DNA of 47,520 bases from assembly GCA_944382845.1 (NCBI GenBank), contig CALWNN010000089.1:1-47520 (forward strand), read 5' to 3'. Positions 25,059 to 33,732 of the stretch are shown here, piece by piece. The notes beneath the pieces are model-generated. The model was not told where the DNA came from. It searched no databases and saw only the letters and a program-made list of their open reading frames with translations. The stretch's first letter is position 1; the number at the start of each line of letters is the position of its first letter. The stretch comes from an uncultured Clostridia bacterium (lineage in GTDB: Bacteria > Bacillota > Clostridia > Oscillospirales > Ruminococcaceae). The position numbers were made by a program, and so were the translations under genes.

Positions 25059-25196
25059 TTACAAAATTAATTATATAACATTTTTCATCATATTGCAAGT
25101 GATTTTTTTAACAATGTGGAATTTGTTCTTGAATTTTTAACAGAATTGAATTTCATTATGGCAATCAATATACAAGCAGATTACCTGTTCAAACAG

Positions 25197-25232
25197 AAAA
25201 AAGCTCGTAGACACTGTGTTTACGAGCTTTTT
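25197..25232 (-). terminator. Terminator of the tRNA operon
   Basis: AAAAAGCTCGTA / TACGAGCTTTTT form a perfect stem with a T-run on both strands, immediately downstream of tRNA-His. Confidence 0.85.
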
Positions 25233-25233
25233 G

Positions 25234-25311
25234 TGGGGTGGATAGTCGGATTCGAACCGACGGTCTTCAGTGCCACAAACTGACGCGTTAACCAACTACG
25301 CTATACCCACC
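25234..25311 (-). tRNA. tRNA-His (GTG)
   Basis: Cloverleaf on the minus strand beginning GGTGGGTATAGCG. Anticodon GTG sits in the loop TTGTGGC, with T-loop TTCGAAT. The extra 5' G (G-1) pairs with the discriminator C, a hallmark of tRNA-His. The 3' CCA is encoded. Confidence 0.96.
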
Positions 25312-25371
25312 ATATAAAATTAGTTATATAAAAATTATGCGCTGAAACCTATATGGCTCCAGCACATAGTC

Positions 25372-25448
25372 TGGCGCGCTTTACAGGACTCGAACCTGTG
25401 GCCTACTGCTTAGAAGGCAGTTGCTCTATCCAGCTGAGCTAAAAGCGC
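25372..25448 (-). tRNA. tRNA-Arg (TCT)
   Basis: GCGCTTTTAGCTCAGCTGG start, anticodon stem ACTGC/GCAGT with TCT in the loop, T-arm ACAGG TTCGAGT CCTGT and an encoded CCA. Confidence 0.96.
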
Positions 25449-25526
25449 ATACATAAACTTCACCGGAATAATCAAACTACACCATACATAAAAATTGCAC
25501 CATCCGGTGCTATTTTCATTTAAATG

Positions 25527-25600
25527 TGGAGCGGGTGATGGGAATCGAACCCACACAACCAGCTTGGAAGGCTGGGATTCTACCATTGAACTACACCCGC
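25527..25600 (-). tRNA. tRNA-Gly (TCC)
   Basis: GCGGGTGTAGTTCAATGGTA start, anticodon stem CCAGC/GCTGG with TCC in the loop, T-arm TGGG TTCGATT CCCA and an encoded CCA. First tRNA of the three-gene transcript. Confidence 0.96.
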
Positions 25601-25643
25601 ATTTTCAGGTTTTTTATTTTGTTTCCTCAATGGAACGATATTT

Positions 25644-25672
25644 ATTATATCACGTCACAATACTTTTGTCAA
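25644..25672 (-). promoter_or_regulatory. Consensus promoter of the tRNA operon
   Basis: Perfect TTGACA (25672-25667) and TATAAT (25649-25644) with a 17-bp spacer, 44 bp upstream of tRNA-Gly. Confidence 0.88.
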
Positions 25673-25756
25673 CCCTTTTTTCAAAAAAACCTGAATTTTT
25701 TTCATCAAAAACTTTCCACAAAAAAGCTTATGTTTTGTGCAAATTAAACTATTGCT

Positions 25757-26485
25757 TTATTTGTCTCTTGATTTAAACTTATCTTTGTAATTCTTAAGCT
25801 TGTCCACAATCTTATCTTTAAAAAGTATGCCGAAAACTGCAAGTACAACGAATACCCCAAGAAGAATGCCTGAAGCTATCATATTTCCGCCTCTCAAGTT
25901 ACTTCCGAGAAATGTCGAGATCATAATTGCCGGTATTCTTGCCGGCATAACATATAATACGAACTTTCTGAAGCTTATTTTCGTAAGCGGAACAAGATAA
26001 GTCAGTGCGTCTTTGGGAACGCCAGGAATAAGATAAAGTATAAACAGAATATGTTCAAGCCGTTCTTCATTTTCAAAGAAGCTGAATTTCTTAATATTTT
26101 TTTTGTTTACAAGGGCTTCAACGAGAGGCTTTCCGAAAATTTTAACAAGCCAAAAAACTGCGCTTGCCCCAATAAAAACTCCTGCGCAGGATAATATGCC
26201 GCCAAAAAAACCTCCAAAGAGCATTCCGCCGACTATCTGAATAGGAGGAATTACAGCAACTACAACTTGAAGCGCTTGAAGAAACAGAAAAATAAAAATT
26301 CCGAATATCTTGTACGAGGCAATAAAAACTTCAAGCTGTTCTCTTCCATCTTCCGTGCGTACTAATTTTATAAATGGTATAAAAGCAATGGTTATTCCAA
26401 CCATAAAGACAGCAAAAATAACAAATGAAATTATTTTGAATTTAAGACTGCCCTTACTGATTTTATCCTCAAGGCTCTTTCTCAT
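25757..26485 (-). CDS. TVP38/TMEM64 (DedA-like) membrane protein
   Basis: 242 residues, about six hydrophobic segments. The family core includes VVAVIPPIQIVGGMLFGGFF, then AVFWLVKIFGKPLVEAL, and the later LYLIPGVPKDALTYLVPLTK with a re-entrant-type Gly/Pro stretch. DedA/TVP38 proteins are lipid transporters or scramblases; some carry undecaprenyl phosphate. The tail is Lys-rich. It precedes the tRNA operon and follows a membrane-protein gene by 30 bp. Confidence 0.85.
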   Translation of the reverse strand: MRKSLEDKISKGSLKFKIISFVIFAVFMVGITIAFIPFIKLVRTEDGREQLEVFIASYKIFGIFIFLFLQALQVVVAVIPPIQIVGGMLFGGFFGGILSCAGVFIGASAVFWLVKIFGKPLVEALVNKKNIKKFSFFENEERLEHILFILYLIPGVPKDALTYLVPLTKISFRKFVLYVMPARIPAIMISTFLGSNLRGGNMIASGILLGVFVVLAVFGILFKDKIVDKLKNYKDKFKSRDK

Positions 26486-26515
26486 TTTTATCCTTCCTCT
26501 TGTCTCTCTGATTAA

Positions 26516-27073
26516 TTACCTTTTAAAAATTTTCTTTCTGAGCCAGTTATAATACATACTTATAAGTCTGGTAAGTGCAATATCATAAATAACAAATACG
26601 ATATTTGCAAATCCCCAAAATATATATATACCATATTTCCCTAAATCGCCTGCTTCATTGATCAACTCTGCATCAGTTACAAAATTAAGCACAAGAAAGT
26701 AATATATAACCATGCAGAAATTAAATACAGCTATTTTCAATATCCAGCTAAGCGTCTTGTTTTTTAATTTTTCAAAAGCCGATTTAAGTATCGGGTAAAA
26801 ACCCATAAAAGCCACAAAAAGCATGCTGGCCTCTTTTGACGGGACAACAAGCAGGCTTAAGATAGAAACGACCGCATAAGCAGCCACTGCCCATTTTTTA
26901 TTTATTTCTATAACTATAACAGCAAGCAAAGCTCCCGCAACAGCAGGAACAGCATAAGTAAGAGTCGGAATGATGGAAGCGAAAATCATTATAACAAGCG
27001 ACATCGCACTTATAACTCCGCCGAGAGCCACTGAATAGCTTGGTTTTCTTGAATTATTCACTTGAAATCTCAC
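26516..27073 (-). CDS. Polytopic membrane protein of unknown function
   Basis: 185 residues with about five membrane segments (first near 15-35, SVALGGVISAMSLVIMIFAS; last near 147-170) and a basic C-terminus (NWLRKKIFKR). The N-terminal ALGGVISAMSLVIM stretch resembles the start of ECF-transporter substrate-binding (S) subunits, but a firm match was not possible. It lies 9 bp after the DnaJ-domain gene, so co-transcription is likely. Confidence 0.6.
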   Translation of the reverse strand: MRFQVNNSRKPSYSVALGGVISAMSLVIMIFASIIPTLTYAVPAVAGALLAVIVIEINKKWAVAAYAVVSILSLLVVPSKEASMLFVAFMGFYPILKSAFEKLKNKTLSWILKIAVFNFCMVIYYFLVLNFVTDAELINEAGDLGKYGIYIFWGFANIVFVIYDIALTRLISMYYNWLRKKIFKR

Positions 27074-27082
27074 CCACTTTAA

Positions 27083-27703
27083 TTAACAGCAGGAAATAAG
27101 ATCTCCGCCCATACATTCACAGCAACAGTCTGCACAGATAAGACCCTGACAGACATCGCAGCCAGTGCAGCCAGCAGCGTTTGGGTTAGTATTATACTGA
27201 GGGTTAGGATTTCCGTTCATATAGCCGCCTCTGTTCCTGTTCATCTGATTTAATGCAGCGGCATACTCCTGATTTGACGGATCCATATTTGAAGCAGTCT
27301 GAAAATTTTCAAAAGCTTCATTAAGCCAACCCCTTGTATAGCAGACGCTTCCTTTAAGAAAGTACCATTCAGCATTTTTATACTCGTTTGAAACACCGCT
27401 TAAAATGCTGTCAGCTCTTGTTATGTCGCCGCTCTGGATATACTTTCTCACCTGAACATAATCAGGCGCACCGTAATATGAGGAGCCGGTAGTCTCACTT
27501 GCGTGTGCCCCTCCCCTTCTTATATTCATTATCTCGTCAAATGCAGCATTTATTTCCTGCATTTTTTCGTCAGCAATATCTCCAAGGGGACTTGCAGCAT
27601 AATTATCCGGGTGATATTTTTTTACAAGATCTTTATATGCTGCTTTAATCTTTTCGTCGCTGTCGTTCGGTGAAACTCCAAGAACCTTATAAGGGTCTTT
27701 CAT
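27083..27703 (-). CDS. DnaJ-domain protein with TPR-like middle and Cys-rich tail
   Basis: 206 residues. The J domain (residues 2-62) has the Hsp70-stimulating HPD motif in KKYHPDNYAAS. The middle is a TPR-like helical repeat (YKNAEWYFLKGSVCYTRGWL). An Asn/Gly/Pro linker leads to a cysteine-dense C-terminus (CTGCDVCQGLICADCCCEC) that may bind zinc or a metal. It lacks the zinc-finger and beta domains of true DnaJ, so it is a J-domain co-chaperone with a specialised client. It lies between DUF5685 and the membrane protein in an apparent operon. Confidence 0.82.
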   Translation of the reverse strand: MKDPYKVLGVSPNDSDEKIKAAYKDLVKKYHPDNYAASPLGDIADEKMQEINAAFDEIMNIRRGGAHASETTGSSYYGAPDYVQVRKYIQSGDITRADSILSGVSNEYKNAEWYFLKGSVCYTRGWLNEAFENFQTASNMDPSNQEYAAALNQMNRNRGGYMNGNPNPQYNTNPNAAGCTGCDVCQGLICADCCCECMGGDLISCC

Positions 27704-27726
27704 TATTATTTCAATCCTTTCAGTTA

Positions 27727-28629
27727 TTATTTATTATTATGCTTATTCTTTTCCTTTTTATTGTATCTTTCATTGTATATAAGATTAAATGTATTTTTCA
27801 TTCCAAGATACACGATGTTATCATTTATCGGCTTGAAATGCTTCTGATCAAGCTTGACATAGTTTTCGGCAAGTTCCGCCATGGTTAGATTTATACTTTC
27901 GAGGCAGTAATCTCTTGCTTTTTGAAATTCTTCATCCGCAAGTTCTTTTTTTTCAAATTTAAACTTGATTTTCAAAGGGTTAAAATTACCCTTTTTGCAG
28001 TCATTTCTAAGGTCATCGAGAGCGTCGCAGATATAAATGTATCTTCCTATATAATACCCGAATTTTCCGAGAATTTTCTTTTGATCTATGTCGTCAGACA
28101 AATAAGAAGCAATCTCCTCCATCATTTTTGATGAAGGTTCGCAATACATATCAAAGCTTGAATCCGTTTCCTTTTCCACGAGCTTTTGCTCTTTCATAAG
28201 GCTTTCTATATCATTGGCGAGTGCGTTATATCTTCCCTTTGCTTTTTTATATCCCTTTTTCAGAAAAGGGAGGATACAAAATGCAGCGATTTTCCCTTTA
28301 GCTCCTTTATCAGCAAGGTCGTCATGGAGCTTATGCCAGATAAGTATTATCGCAGCGTCGGCGGAATAATCGAGAGCGTGGTCAGCTTTCAGGCACATGG
28401 ATTTTTTCTGTGGGTGAGCTATACATCTTTCCTCATTATAAGAAATCATAAAAGAGTTAAGCGCCATATTCATTAGAGCAAGAAATGTAAAATCATAGCT
28501 TAAAGTCATTCTTGAAAAAAAGCCGAATTCCTTACCCATTTTCTTACAAAGCCCACAATATACAGCCTTGTAAATTTCGTACTCGCACACCTTCATCTGA
28601 GGCTTGAAAGCTCTCACATAGCCAAACAC
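27727..28629 (-). CDS. DUF5685 family protein
   Basis: 300 residues, soluble. The N-terminus MFGYVRAFKPQMKVCEYEIY and YCGLCKKMGKEFGFFSRMTL is typical of DUF5685, a clostridial family of unknown function with conserved cysteines (CGLC). The rest is mainly helical; the tail is Lys/Asn-rich. It is commonly encoded next to the J-domain Cys-rich protein, as here (23-bp gap), suggesting a shared complex or process. Confidence 0.82.
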   Translation of the reverse strand: MFGYVRAFKPQMKVCEYEIYKAVYCGLCKKMGKEFGFFSRMTLSYDFTFLALMNMALNSFMISYNEERCIAHPQKKSMCLKADHALDYSADAAIILIWHKLHDDLADKGAKGKIAAFCILPFLKKGYKKAKGRYNALANDIESLMKEQKLVEKETDSSFDMYCEPSSKMMEEIASYLSDDIDQKKILGKFGYYIGRYIYICDALDDLRNDCKKGNFNPLKIKFKFEKKELADEEFQKARDYCLESINLTMAELAENYVKLDQKHFKPINDNIVYLGMKNTFNLIYNERYNKKEKNKHNNK

Positions 28630-28782
28630 ATCTTCACCTCTAACCTTTTATACATACTATGATTATAATATCAAACGCAAAAATTGTCAACAGTAAAATA
28701 ATGATTTCATCCAACTGTCATAGACATACTTGCAATTATCATAAAATATAAAGCGTACAAATTTACAAAGGAGGGTCTTAAT

Positions 28783-29475
28783 TTGCTTACACGGCTTATA
28801 AACTTCTTACTGGATAATCTTTTATACTTTGCACTTCATCTTGAAAAGCAGGGTTCGTTTGCAAAGCCCCTTTCTCCCAAGGAGGAGCAGTTATATTTTG
28901 AACAAATGGAAATGGGTGACGAAAACGCAAAAAACAAACTTATAGAACACAACATGAGGCTTGTCACTCACATTATTAAAAAATACTACTCTCAAAATCA
29001 AGATCAGGACGATCTTATTTCTATCGGTTCTATGGGGCTTATCAAAGCGGTTATGACATACGATTATAAAAAGGGCAACAGATTTTCCACATATGCAAGC
29101 AAATGTATTGAAAATGAAATACTCATGTATTTTCGCAGCCTGAAGAAAACTGCTGGAGATCTTCATTTTGACAGCCCCATCGACACTGACAAGGACGGAA
29201 ATCAGCTTACCCTTATGGACATAATTTCTGATGAAGTATCAATTGTGGACAAAATCGAGCTTGTAATACGTTCAGAGCAGCTTTATGAGTACATTGAAAA
29301 TTCACTTGACGAAAGAGAGGCTGAAATATTAATTTTACGGTATGGGCTTTACAACCGTTACCCACTTACTCAACGTGAAGTTGCAAAAAAGCTTGGAATC
29401 TCACGTTCCTATGTTTCAAGAATTGAAAAAAAAGCAATCGAAAAATTAAAGAAATGTTACAGGTCTCATCAGTAA
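28783..29475 (+). CDS. sigK: RNA polymerase sporulation sigma factor sigma-K
   Basis: 230 residues from a TTG start with an AAAGGAGGG site. The hydrophobic pro-sequence (about 1-20, LLDNLLYFALHLE) is the feature that keeps sigma-K inactive until cleaved. Region 2 includes NKLIEHNMRLVTHIIKKYYS, DLISIGSMGLIKAV and [15 protein letters not shown]; region 4 ends TQREVAKKLGISRSYVSRIE. It drives late mother-cell genes such as coat genes. The gene is uninterrupted: there is no skin-type element. The CATAAAAT near 28740 could be a sigma-E-type -10. Confidence 0.92.
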   Translation: MLTRLINFLLDNLLYFALHLEKQGSFAKPLSPKEEQLYFEQMEMGDENAKNKLIEHNMRLVTHIIKKYYSQNQDQDDLISIGSMGLIKAVMTYDYKKGNRFSTYASKCIENEILMYFRSLKKTAGDLHFDSPIDTDKDGNQLTLMDIISDEVSIVDKIELVIRSEQLYEYIENSLDEREAEILILRYGLYNRYPLTQREVAKKLGISRSYVSRIEKKAIEKLKKCYRSHQ

Positions 29476-29535
29476 TTTAAAATTATCTCAATTTATTTTT
29501 AAAAGCTTGCAGTATTACTGCTTTGCAATTCCATC

Positions 29536-29564
29536 TTGACAAATGCTTAATATAGTAGTAAAAT
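29536..29564 (+). promoter_or_regulatory. Predicted promoter of the surface protein gene
   Basis: TTGACA (29536-29541), 17 bp, TAAAAT (29559-29564). It lies 55 bp upstream of the start at 29620. Confidence 0.7.
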
Positions 29565-29619
29565 TATAATAAATAAAAATATACATATGACATATGTATT
29601 TATGGAGGGATATTACTTA

Positions 29620-31068
29620 ATGAGACTTAAAAAACTATTATCGGTATTTGTTTCCGGGGTTATTGCAGTTACCGCATTTAACTCATTGAGCTTTACTTCT
29701 GTATCCGCAGAAGATGATTACATTCTTGTCAGCGAACCTGTACAAGCCGATAAAGACTGGGGGCAGGCGCTTACGCTTCAAGGCTCTCATCTTGACAAGG
29801 ATATGCTTAAAGAAGGCTGTACAGTTTATGTAGAATATGAAGGCGACGGCAACATTGAACTTGTCTGTCAGAGCTGGCCCGACGACAGCATTGAAGGCTG
29901 TGATAAAGAGATATGGGCAAAAATAAGTCCCACCACTGACGAAAACGGAATTGCAACATTTACATACGATGATATATACAACGCTTTTATTGTTGATTTT
30001 GATACAACCTGGGATTGTCTTATGGCTTTTCATATAAGCGTTACAAGTAAGGATACCATCGTAAATTATGCATATATTTCATACGAGGATTCTTCATCGT
30101 CAAATCCGGCGCCGGAAGATGAAAATTCAGAAAATGAAAGTTCGGAAATTGAAAGCTCAGAAAACGAAAGCTCGGAAAACGAGAGTTCAGAGGAGCAGAG
30201 CAATTCCGATGATGATTCATCAGACGCAAACTCTTCAAGCAGTGCTCCTACAATTTCTTTCGACATGGACAATTGGAGCAACTATCTTCATCTTACTGAA
30301 GGCGCAAGCACAGCAGGCATAAAATTATCCACTACAAGACAAGCTCAGTACCAGGGGGCAACACTTCAAGTTTCTGTTAATATGGCAAGCGACCTTCCTG
30401 CAGGAACATATCCCACATACGCTTCCACCGTTCGTGATGAAGACGGAAACCCCGCTTACCCCGATGCAGCAAACGAGGACTCTACTCTCGTGAATCCCGG
30501 ATTTGAACTTTACGCTTCAGATTTCGGCCTTGAAACATTTGACGGAGCAACAGTTACATTTAAATACGCTTTTAACGAGGATGTTGCAGATGTTCTTCTT
30601 GAAGGTTCTATGTTTATGTATGCAAGAAACGACGAAGGCGAGATACTTGTAAACTATCCTATGAAGGCAACCATCAACACCATTACCAAGGAAAACATTA
30701 ATTACTACAGCAACGGATTTGTTACTGTTCCCTCTGATGTAGACGCTACAAAGCTTGTATTTGAGATACCTCTTATCAAGGCATATAAAGGAACTGTGCT
30801 TATGATGGACAATCTTACAATTGAAATTAACGGTGAAAAAATCGCTAATGTCGACGGATTCAATGATACGGCTGAGCCTATGAACGAAAGTGATGGTGTT
30901 CTTAAAATCACCGGAGAAGGCGCAAGCAGTTCCGATTCATCTCAGGCTGAAAGCAAAGATGATGGTTCTTCCTTCAATCCTATAATTCTTGTTGTGCTTC
31001 TTTTTGTCATTGCAGCAGTTGTACTTGTTGTTGTTATCATTATAAAGAATAAGAACAGATATTACTGA
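29620..31068 (+). CDS. Cell-surface protein with two beta-rich modules and acidic Ser linker
   Basis: 482 residues from the ATG at 29620, chosen because GGAGGGATATT precedes it and a signal peptide starts there (MRLKKLLSVFVSGVIAVTAF). Module 1 (about 31-155) and module 2 (about 210-420) are beta-sandwich-like, separated by a Glu/Ser linker with SENESSE repeats. A C-terminal membrane segment (NPIILVVLLFVIAAVVLVVV) with a KNKNRYY tail anchors it. No catalytic motif is visible. The layout suits a carbohydrate-binding or adhesion protein of a fibrolytic bacterium, but the family was not identified. Confidence 0.7.
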   Translation: MRLKKLLSVFVSGVIAVTAFNSLSFTSVSAEDDYILVSEPVQADKDWGQALTLQGSHLDKDMLKEGCTVYVEYEGDGNIELVCQSWPDDSIEGCDKEIWAKISPTTDENGIATFTYDDIYNAFIVDFDTTWDCLMAFHISVTSKDTIVNYAYISYEDSSSSNPAPEDENSENESSEIESSENESSENESSEEQSNSDDDSSDANSSSSAPTISFDMDNWSNYLHLTEGASTAGIKLSTTRQAQYQGATLQVSVNMASDLPAGTYPTYASTVRDEDGNPAYPDAANEDSTLVNPGFELYASDFGLETFDGATVTFKYAFNEDVADVLLEGSMFMYARNDEGEILVNYPMKATINTITKENINYYSNGFVTVPSDVDATKLVFEIPLIKAYKGTVLMMDNLTIEINGEKIANVDGFNDTAEPMNESDGVLKITGEGASSSDSSQAESKDDGSSFNPIILVVLLFVIAAVVLVVVIIIKNKNRYY

Positions 31069-31088
31069 TCACAATTATTAAGATCATC

Positions 31089-31120
31089 AAACCTGCCTGA
31101 ACAAATCAGGCAGGTTTTTT
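31089..31120 (+). terminator. Terminator of the surface protein gene
   Basis: Perfect 11-bp stem AACCTGCCTGA / TCAGGCAGGTT followed by TTTT. Confidence 0.9.
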
Positions 31121-31224
31121 ATAAAATATAAATTAATTGAATAAATCATCCTGATAAGGTCAAAAATATCTGTAAAGCATTTGATAGTCAGATGTTTAAA
31201 TGCAGCTTATCAGGAGGAATTTTT

Positions 31225-31926
31225 ATGAAAAAAGCAGACATTGCGGCAAAGCTCAAAGGCAAAGGAACATACATTGCAATTGCAGCCTGTGTGGTAATAA
31301 TCGGTGGAGCAGGAATTTTAGCGTACAATAAGGCTGTAAAGGATATTGGGGAAAGCATAACGACCATCACTCCTCAAACCCCGCAGAACAATTATAGTAT
31401 CAACTCAAACGGCAACAGCGATACGGATAAGGATAACAGCGAAGATAAAACTATTCTTAACACATCACTGAATATAGGGGAACAGCTTCAGGCAGCTGTT
31501 GAAGTTCAGCCAAATTTTATGCCAATAGCTAACGGAACGGTTATAAATCCGTTCAGCAATGGTGATCTTGTAAGAAGTGAAACTCTGAATGTGTGGAAAA
31601 CTCACGATGGTGTTGACATTGCAGCGCCTCTTGGAACAGAAGTCAAGGCTATGACAAAAGGAGTCGTAACTGACATTTACGACGATGCGATGTGGGGAAA
31701 CTGCATAGTAATAGACCATGGAAACGGTATTACCGGATATTACTGCAACCTCTCAAAAGCTATGACTGTTAAGGAGGGTGACAATGTAGACGCAGGTGAT
31801 GTTATCTCCTCAGTTGGAGATTCCGCCGATGCTGAAATTGCCATGGAATCACATCTTCATTTTGCTCTGAAGCAGAATAATGAATGGATAGATCCAATAG
31901 AATATATTGAACCGTCAGCAAAATAA
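31225..31926 (+). CDS. spoIIQ: SpoIIQ-like membrane-anchored LytM (M23) peptidase
   Basis: 233 residues from the ATG at 31225, preceded by CAGGAGGA (a longer in-frame start at 31192 lacks a site). One N-terminal membrane segment (about 14-34) and a linker precede a LytM domain (about 105-228). The metal ligands H127 and D131 (THDGVDI) and the HLH motif at 210-212 are present, so unlike Bacillus SpoIIQ the zinc site looks intact, as in clostridial SpoIIQ. SpoIIQ joins the forespore membrane to SpoIIIAH across the engulfment space. No SpoIIIAH gene is in the window; a general M23 hydrolase is the alternative. Confidence 0.72.
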   Translation: MKKADIAAKLKGKGTYIAIAACVVIIGGAGILAYNKAVKDIGESITTITPQTPQNNYSINSNGNSDTDKDNSEDKTILNTSLNIGEQLQAAVEVQPNFMPIANGTVINPFSNGDLVRSETLNVWKTHDGVDIAAPLGTEVKAMTKGVVTDIYDDAMWGNCIVIDHGNGITGYYCNLSKAMTVKEGDNVDAGDVISSVGDSADAEIAMESHLHFALKQNNEWIDPIEYIEPSAK

Positions 31927-31948
31927 ACTTTTATAATAAAAGTCAGGC

Positions 31949-31985
31949 AAAAAACGCTGCTCCTCTTTTAAGGAACAGCGTTTTC
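31949..31985. terminator. Bidirectional terminator
   Basis: The stem AAAACGCTG / CAGCGTTTT has additional internal pairing and T-runs on both strands. It separates the converging SpoIIQ-like and small acidic genes. Confidence 0.85.
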
Positions 31986-31997
31986 TTGATTTGCTGA

Positions 31998-32291
31998 TTA
32001 TTTGTCGGTTTCTTCAACAGGTTCTTCAACCTTATCAAGGTCTTCTTCAATATCATCAGTAGCTTCTGCAGTTTCTTTGGAAGCTTCTGCTTCTTCAGTT
32101 ACTGCTTTATCAGCTTCTTCTGAAGCGTCATCTGCACATTCGTCACAGCAGCATTCGCAATCATCGATCTCTTCGTCAAGTTCTTCATAATTGTACTTTT
32201 CCATTTCCTTATGCTTCTTGACAGCAAATATCGCTCCTGCAGCAGCTGCAACAGCAGCAATCCCTGCGAAAATCTTCCAACCCTTAGCCAT
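31998..32291 (-). CDS. Small membrane protein with Cys cluster and acidic tail
   Basis: 97 residues. A short membrane helix (about 5-22, IFAGIAAVAAAAGAIFAV) is followed by KKHKE, a cysteine cluster (CECCCDEC), then a highly acidic Glu/Asp/Ala tail with no other structure. It could be a metal-binding surface or intramembrane scaffold. The family is not recognised. AAAGGAGATG precedes the ATG. Confidence 0.65.
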   Translation of the reverse strand: MAKGWKIFAGIAAVAAAAGAIFAVKKHKEMEKYNYEELDEEIDDCECCCDECADDASEEADKAVTEEAEASKETAEATDDIEEDLDKVEEPVEETDK

Positions 32292-32404
32292 GGTCTAAAC
32301 ATCTCCTTTATTTATTTAATTTTAATTAATTATAGCACAAGTTAAGATGAATTTCAAGCATTTTAGACAAAAATCATATGAGCATTTAAAAATTTTTTGT
32401 TTCT

Positions 32405-33124
32405 TCACATATTGCCTGTAATATTCATAATAATGCTCAGTGCAGCAAGAGGTGCAGTCTCGCATCTGAGTATTCTTTTCCCGAGAGAAACAGCCACTGC
32501 TCCGTTTTTAATACACTCTTCGACCTCTTCCTTTTCAAATCCCCCTTCGCTTCCTATAAAAACACCAATGGATTTTCCTTTTGAAAGTCCGGTATCTGCA
32601 AGGTTGATACCACCCTTTTCGTAACATATTATAGGAACGTCACACTTGCCCAGCTCAATCGCTGCCTGACTAACAGTTATTATTCCACTTACCTCTGGAA
32701 TAATTCCACGACCGCTTTGCTTTGCTGCACTTTCAGAAATTTTCTTTAATCTTGATATCTTTCTATCCGAAGTTTTGGGATCAGGTCGTGATATGCATCT
32801 TGCAGTAAGTACGGGAACTATCTTACTTACTCCAAGTTCAACCGCTTTTTGAGTTATAAATTCAAGTTTATCCATTTTAGGTAGTGCCTGATAAAGAATA
32901 ACATTTACATCAGGCTCGCTTTCACAGGGAGCAGAATATTTTATTTCTACAAATACTTGGGTGTCGGTAATTTTCAGAATAACTCCGAAATAGTCTGTTC
33001 CGTTATGGCAGAGAGTTATCTCATCTCCACTTTTCATTCTGAGAGACCGACCTATATGAAAAGCGTCGCTTCCTGTTATAATTGCAATGTCAATTGGTTT
33101 TTCGTCGACAAAAAATCTTGGCAT
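32405..33124 (-). CDS. rsmE: 16S rRNA (uracil(1498)-N(3))-methyltransferase
   Basis: 239 residues, full length. The N-terminal PUA-like domain (MPRFFVDEKPID, FHIGRSLRMKSGDEI) precedes a C-terminal SPOUT domain with knot motifs IGSEGGFEKEEVEE and LGKRILRCETAPLAALSI. It methylates U1498 in the decoding site. The start has AAAGGAGC. The long structured repeat lies directly upstream (its end is about 30 bp from the ATG). Confidence 0.94.
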   Translation of the reverse strand: MPRFFVDEKPIDIAIITGSDAFHIGRSLRMKSGDEITLCHNGTDYFGVILKITDTQVFVEIKYSAPCESEPDVNVILYQALPKMDKLEFITQKAVELGVSKIVPVLTARCISRPDPKTSDRKISRLKKISESAAKQSGRGIIPEVSGIITVSQAAIELGKCDVPIICYEKGGINLADTGLSKGKSIGVFIGSEGGFEKEEVEECIKNGAVAVSLGKRILRCETAPLAALSIIMNITGNM

Positions 33125-33154
33125 TTAAAAGCTCCTTTCTGAAAAAGCATGGTT

Positions 33155-33361
33155 TAAATCGGAGCAAAGCGTTGATAATTACATCTCTTTCAGAAATATT
33201 GCTTAATCACGCTGCGACGAAAAGTAACTCGTCGCAGTTTGCTCCTCAGGGAATTCAGTATGGGATTTCCTAATAACCCCCCACTGACAGACCAAATTAA
33301 ACCCGCCTCCTATAAGTAGGCAGGTCTGCCGAAAACTCGTCAGGGGGACATCGGCGACTTG
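33155..33361. repeat. Structured dispersed repeat, copy 1
   Basis: Plus-strand order: GGAGCAAA (33161-33168) pairs with TTTGCTCC (33238-33245). Inside are CGTTGATAA with TTAATCACG, and CTGCGACGA (33212-33220) with TCGTCGCAG (33229-33237), making a closed three-way junction. It is followed by a TTCAGT...ACTGA arm, a CCTCCTATAAGTAGGCAGG arm and the conserved end GGGGGACATCGGCGACTTGG. It lies just upstream of rsmE. Copies 2 and 3 share the right half and ends. No protein frame is visible. Confidence 0.75.
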
Positions 33362-33654
33362 GTTATATATTATCATATTTATCTTAATATTTCAATATAT
33401 TTGGTGTTTTTTTTGATTTATTTTCATATTATTATTTTTAATTTTCAATTAGATATCACACAACAAACACAATAATACGGTATCATTATAAATGTCAAAG
33501 GAAAGAAATTGAAACATCAAAATGTTTCAAATGTTTTTTCCGGGAATCTTTTTAAGTTTCATTTCTTTACATTGATATGATGGCTTTTACCCCAAGCCTC
33601 ATATATATCTGATAGAAATATCTATCAGCTTCTCCCCTATAATTTATGCTTGAT

Positions 33655-33688
33655 GGCTGTTTCCTCACGGAAGCAGCCGCTTTTTTTG
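33655..33688 (+). terminator. Orphan plus-strand terminator
   Basis: GGCTGTTTCC / GGAAGCAGCC stem followed by gcttttttt. There is no plus-strand gene before it, so it may end a small RNA in 33370-33650. That interval is AT-rich, with a perfect 8-bp hairpin (CTGATAGA...TCTATCAG) and a TATAAT at 33638-33643, but no supported gene. Confidence 0.5.
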
Positions 33689-33703
33689 TCATAATCTCGG
33701 AAC

Positions 33704-33730
33704 AAAAAGCGCCGGATATCCGACGCTATT
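33704..33730 (-). terminator. Terminator of the 165-residue membrane protein gene
   Basis: AGCG-CCGGATATCCG-ACGCT forms a stem followed on the minus strand by TTTTTGTTCC. Confidence 0.75.
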
Positions 33731-33732
33731 TG

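Noticed and set aside
28783-29475. Skin-type prophage interruption of sigK
   Set aside because: The sigK frame is continuous from pro-sequence to region 4.
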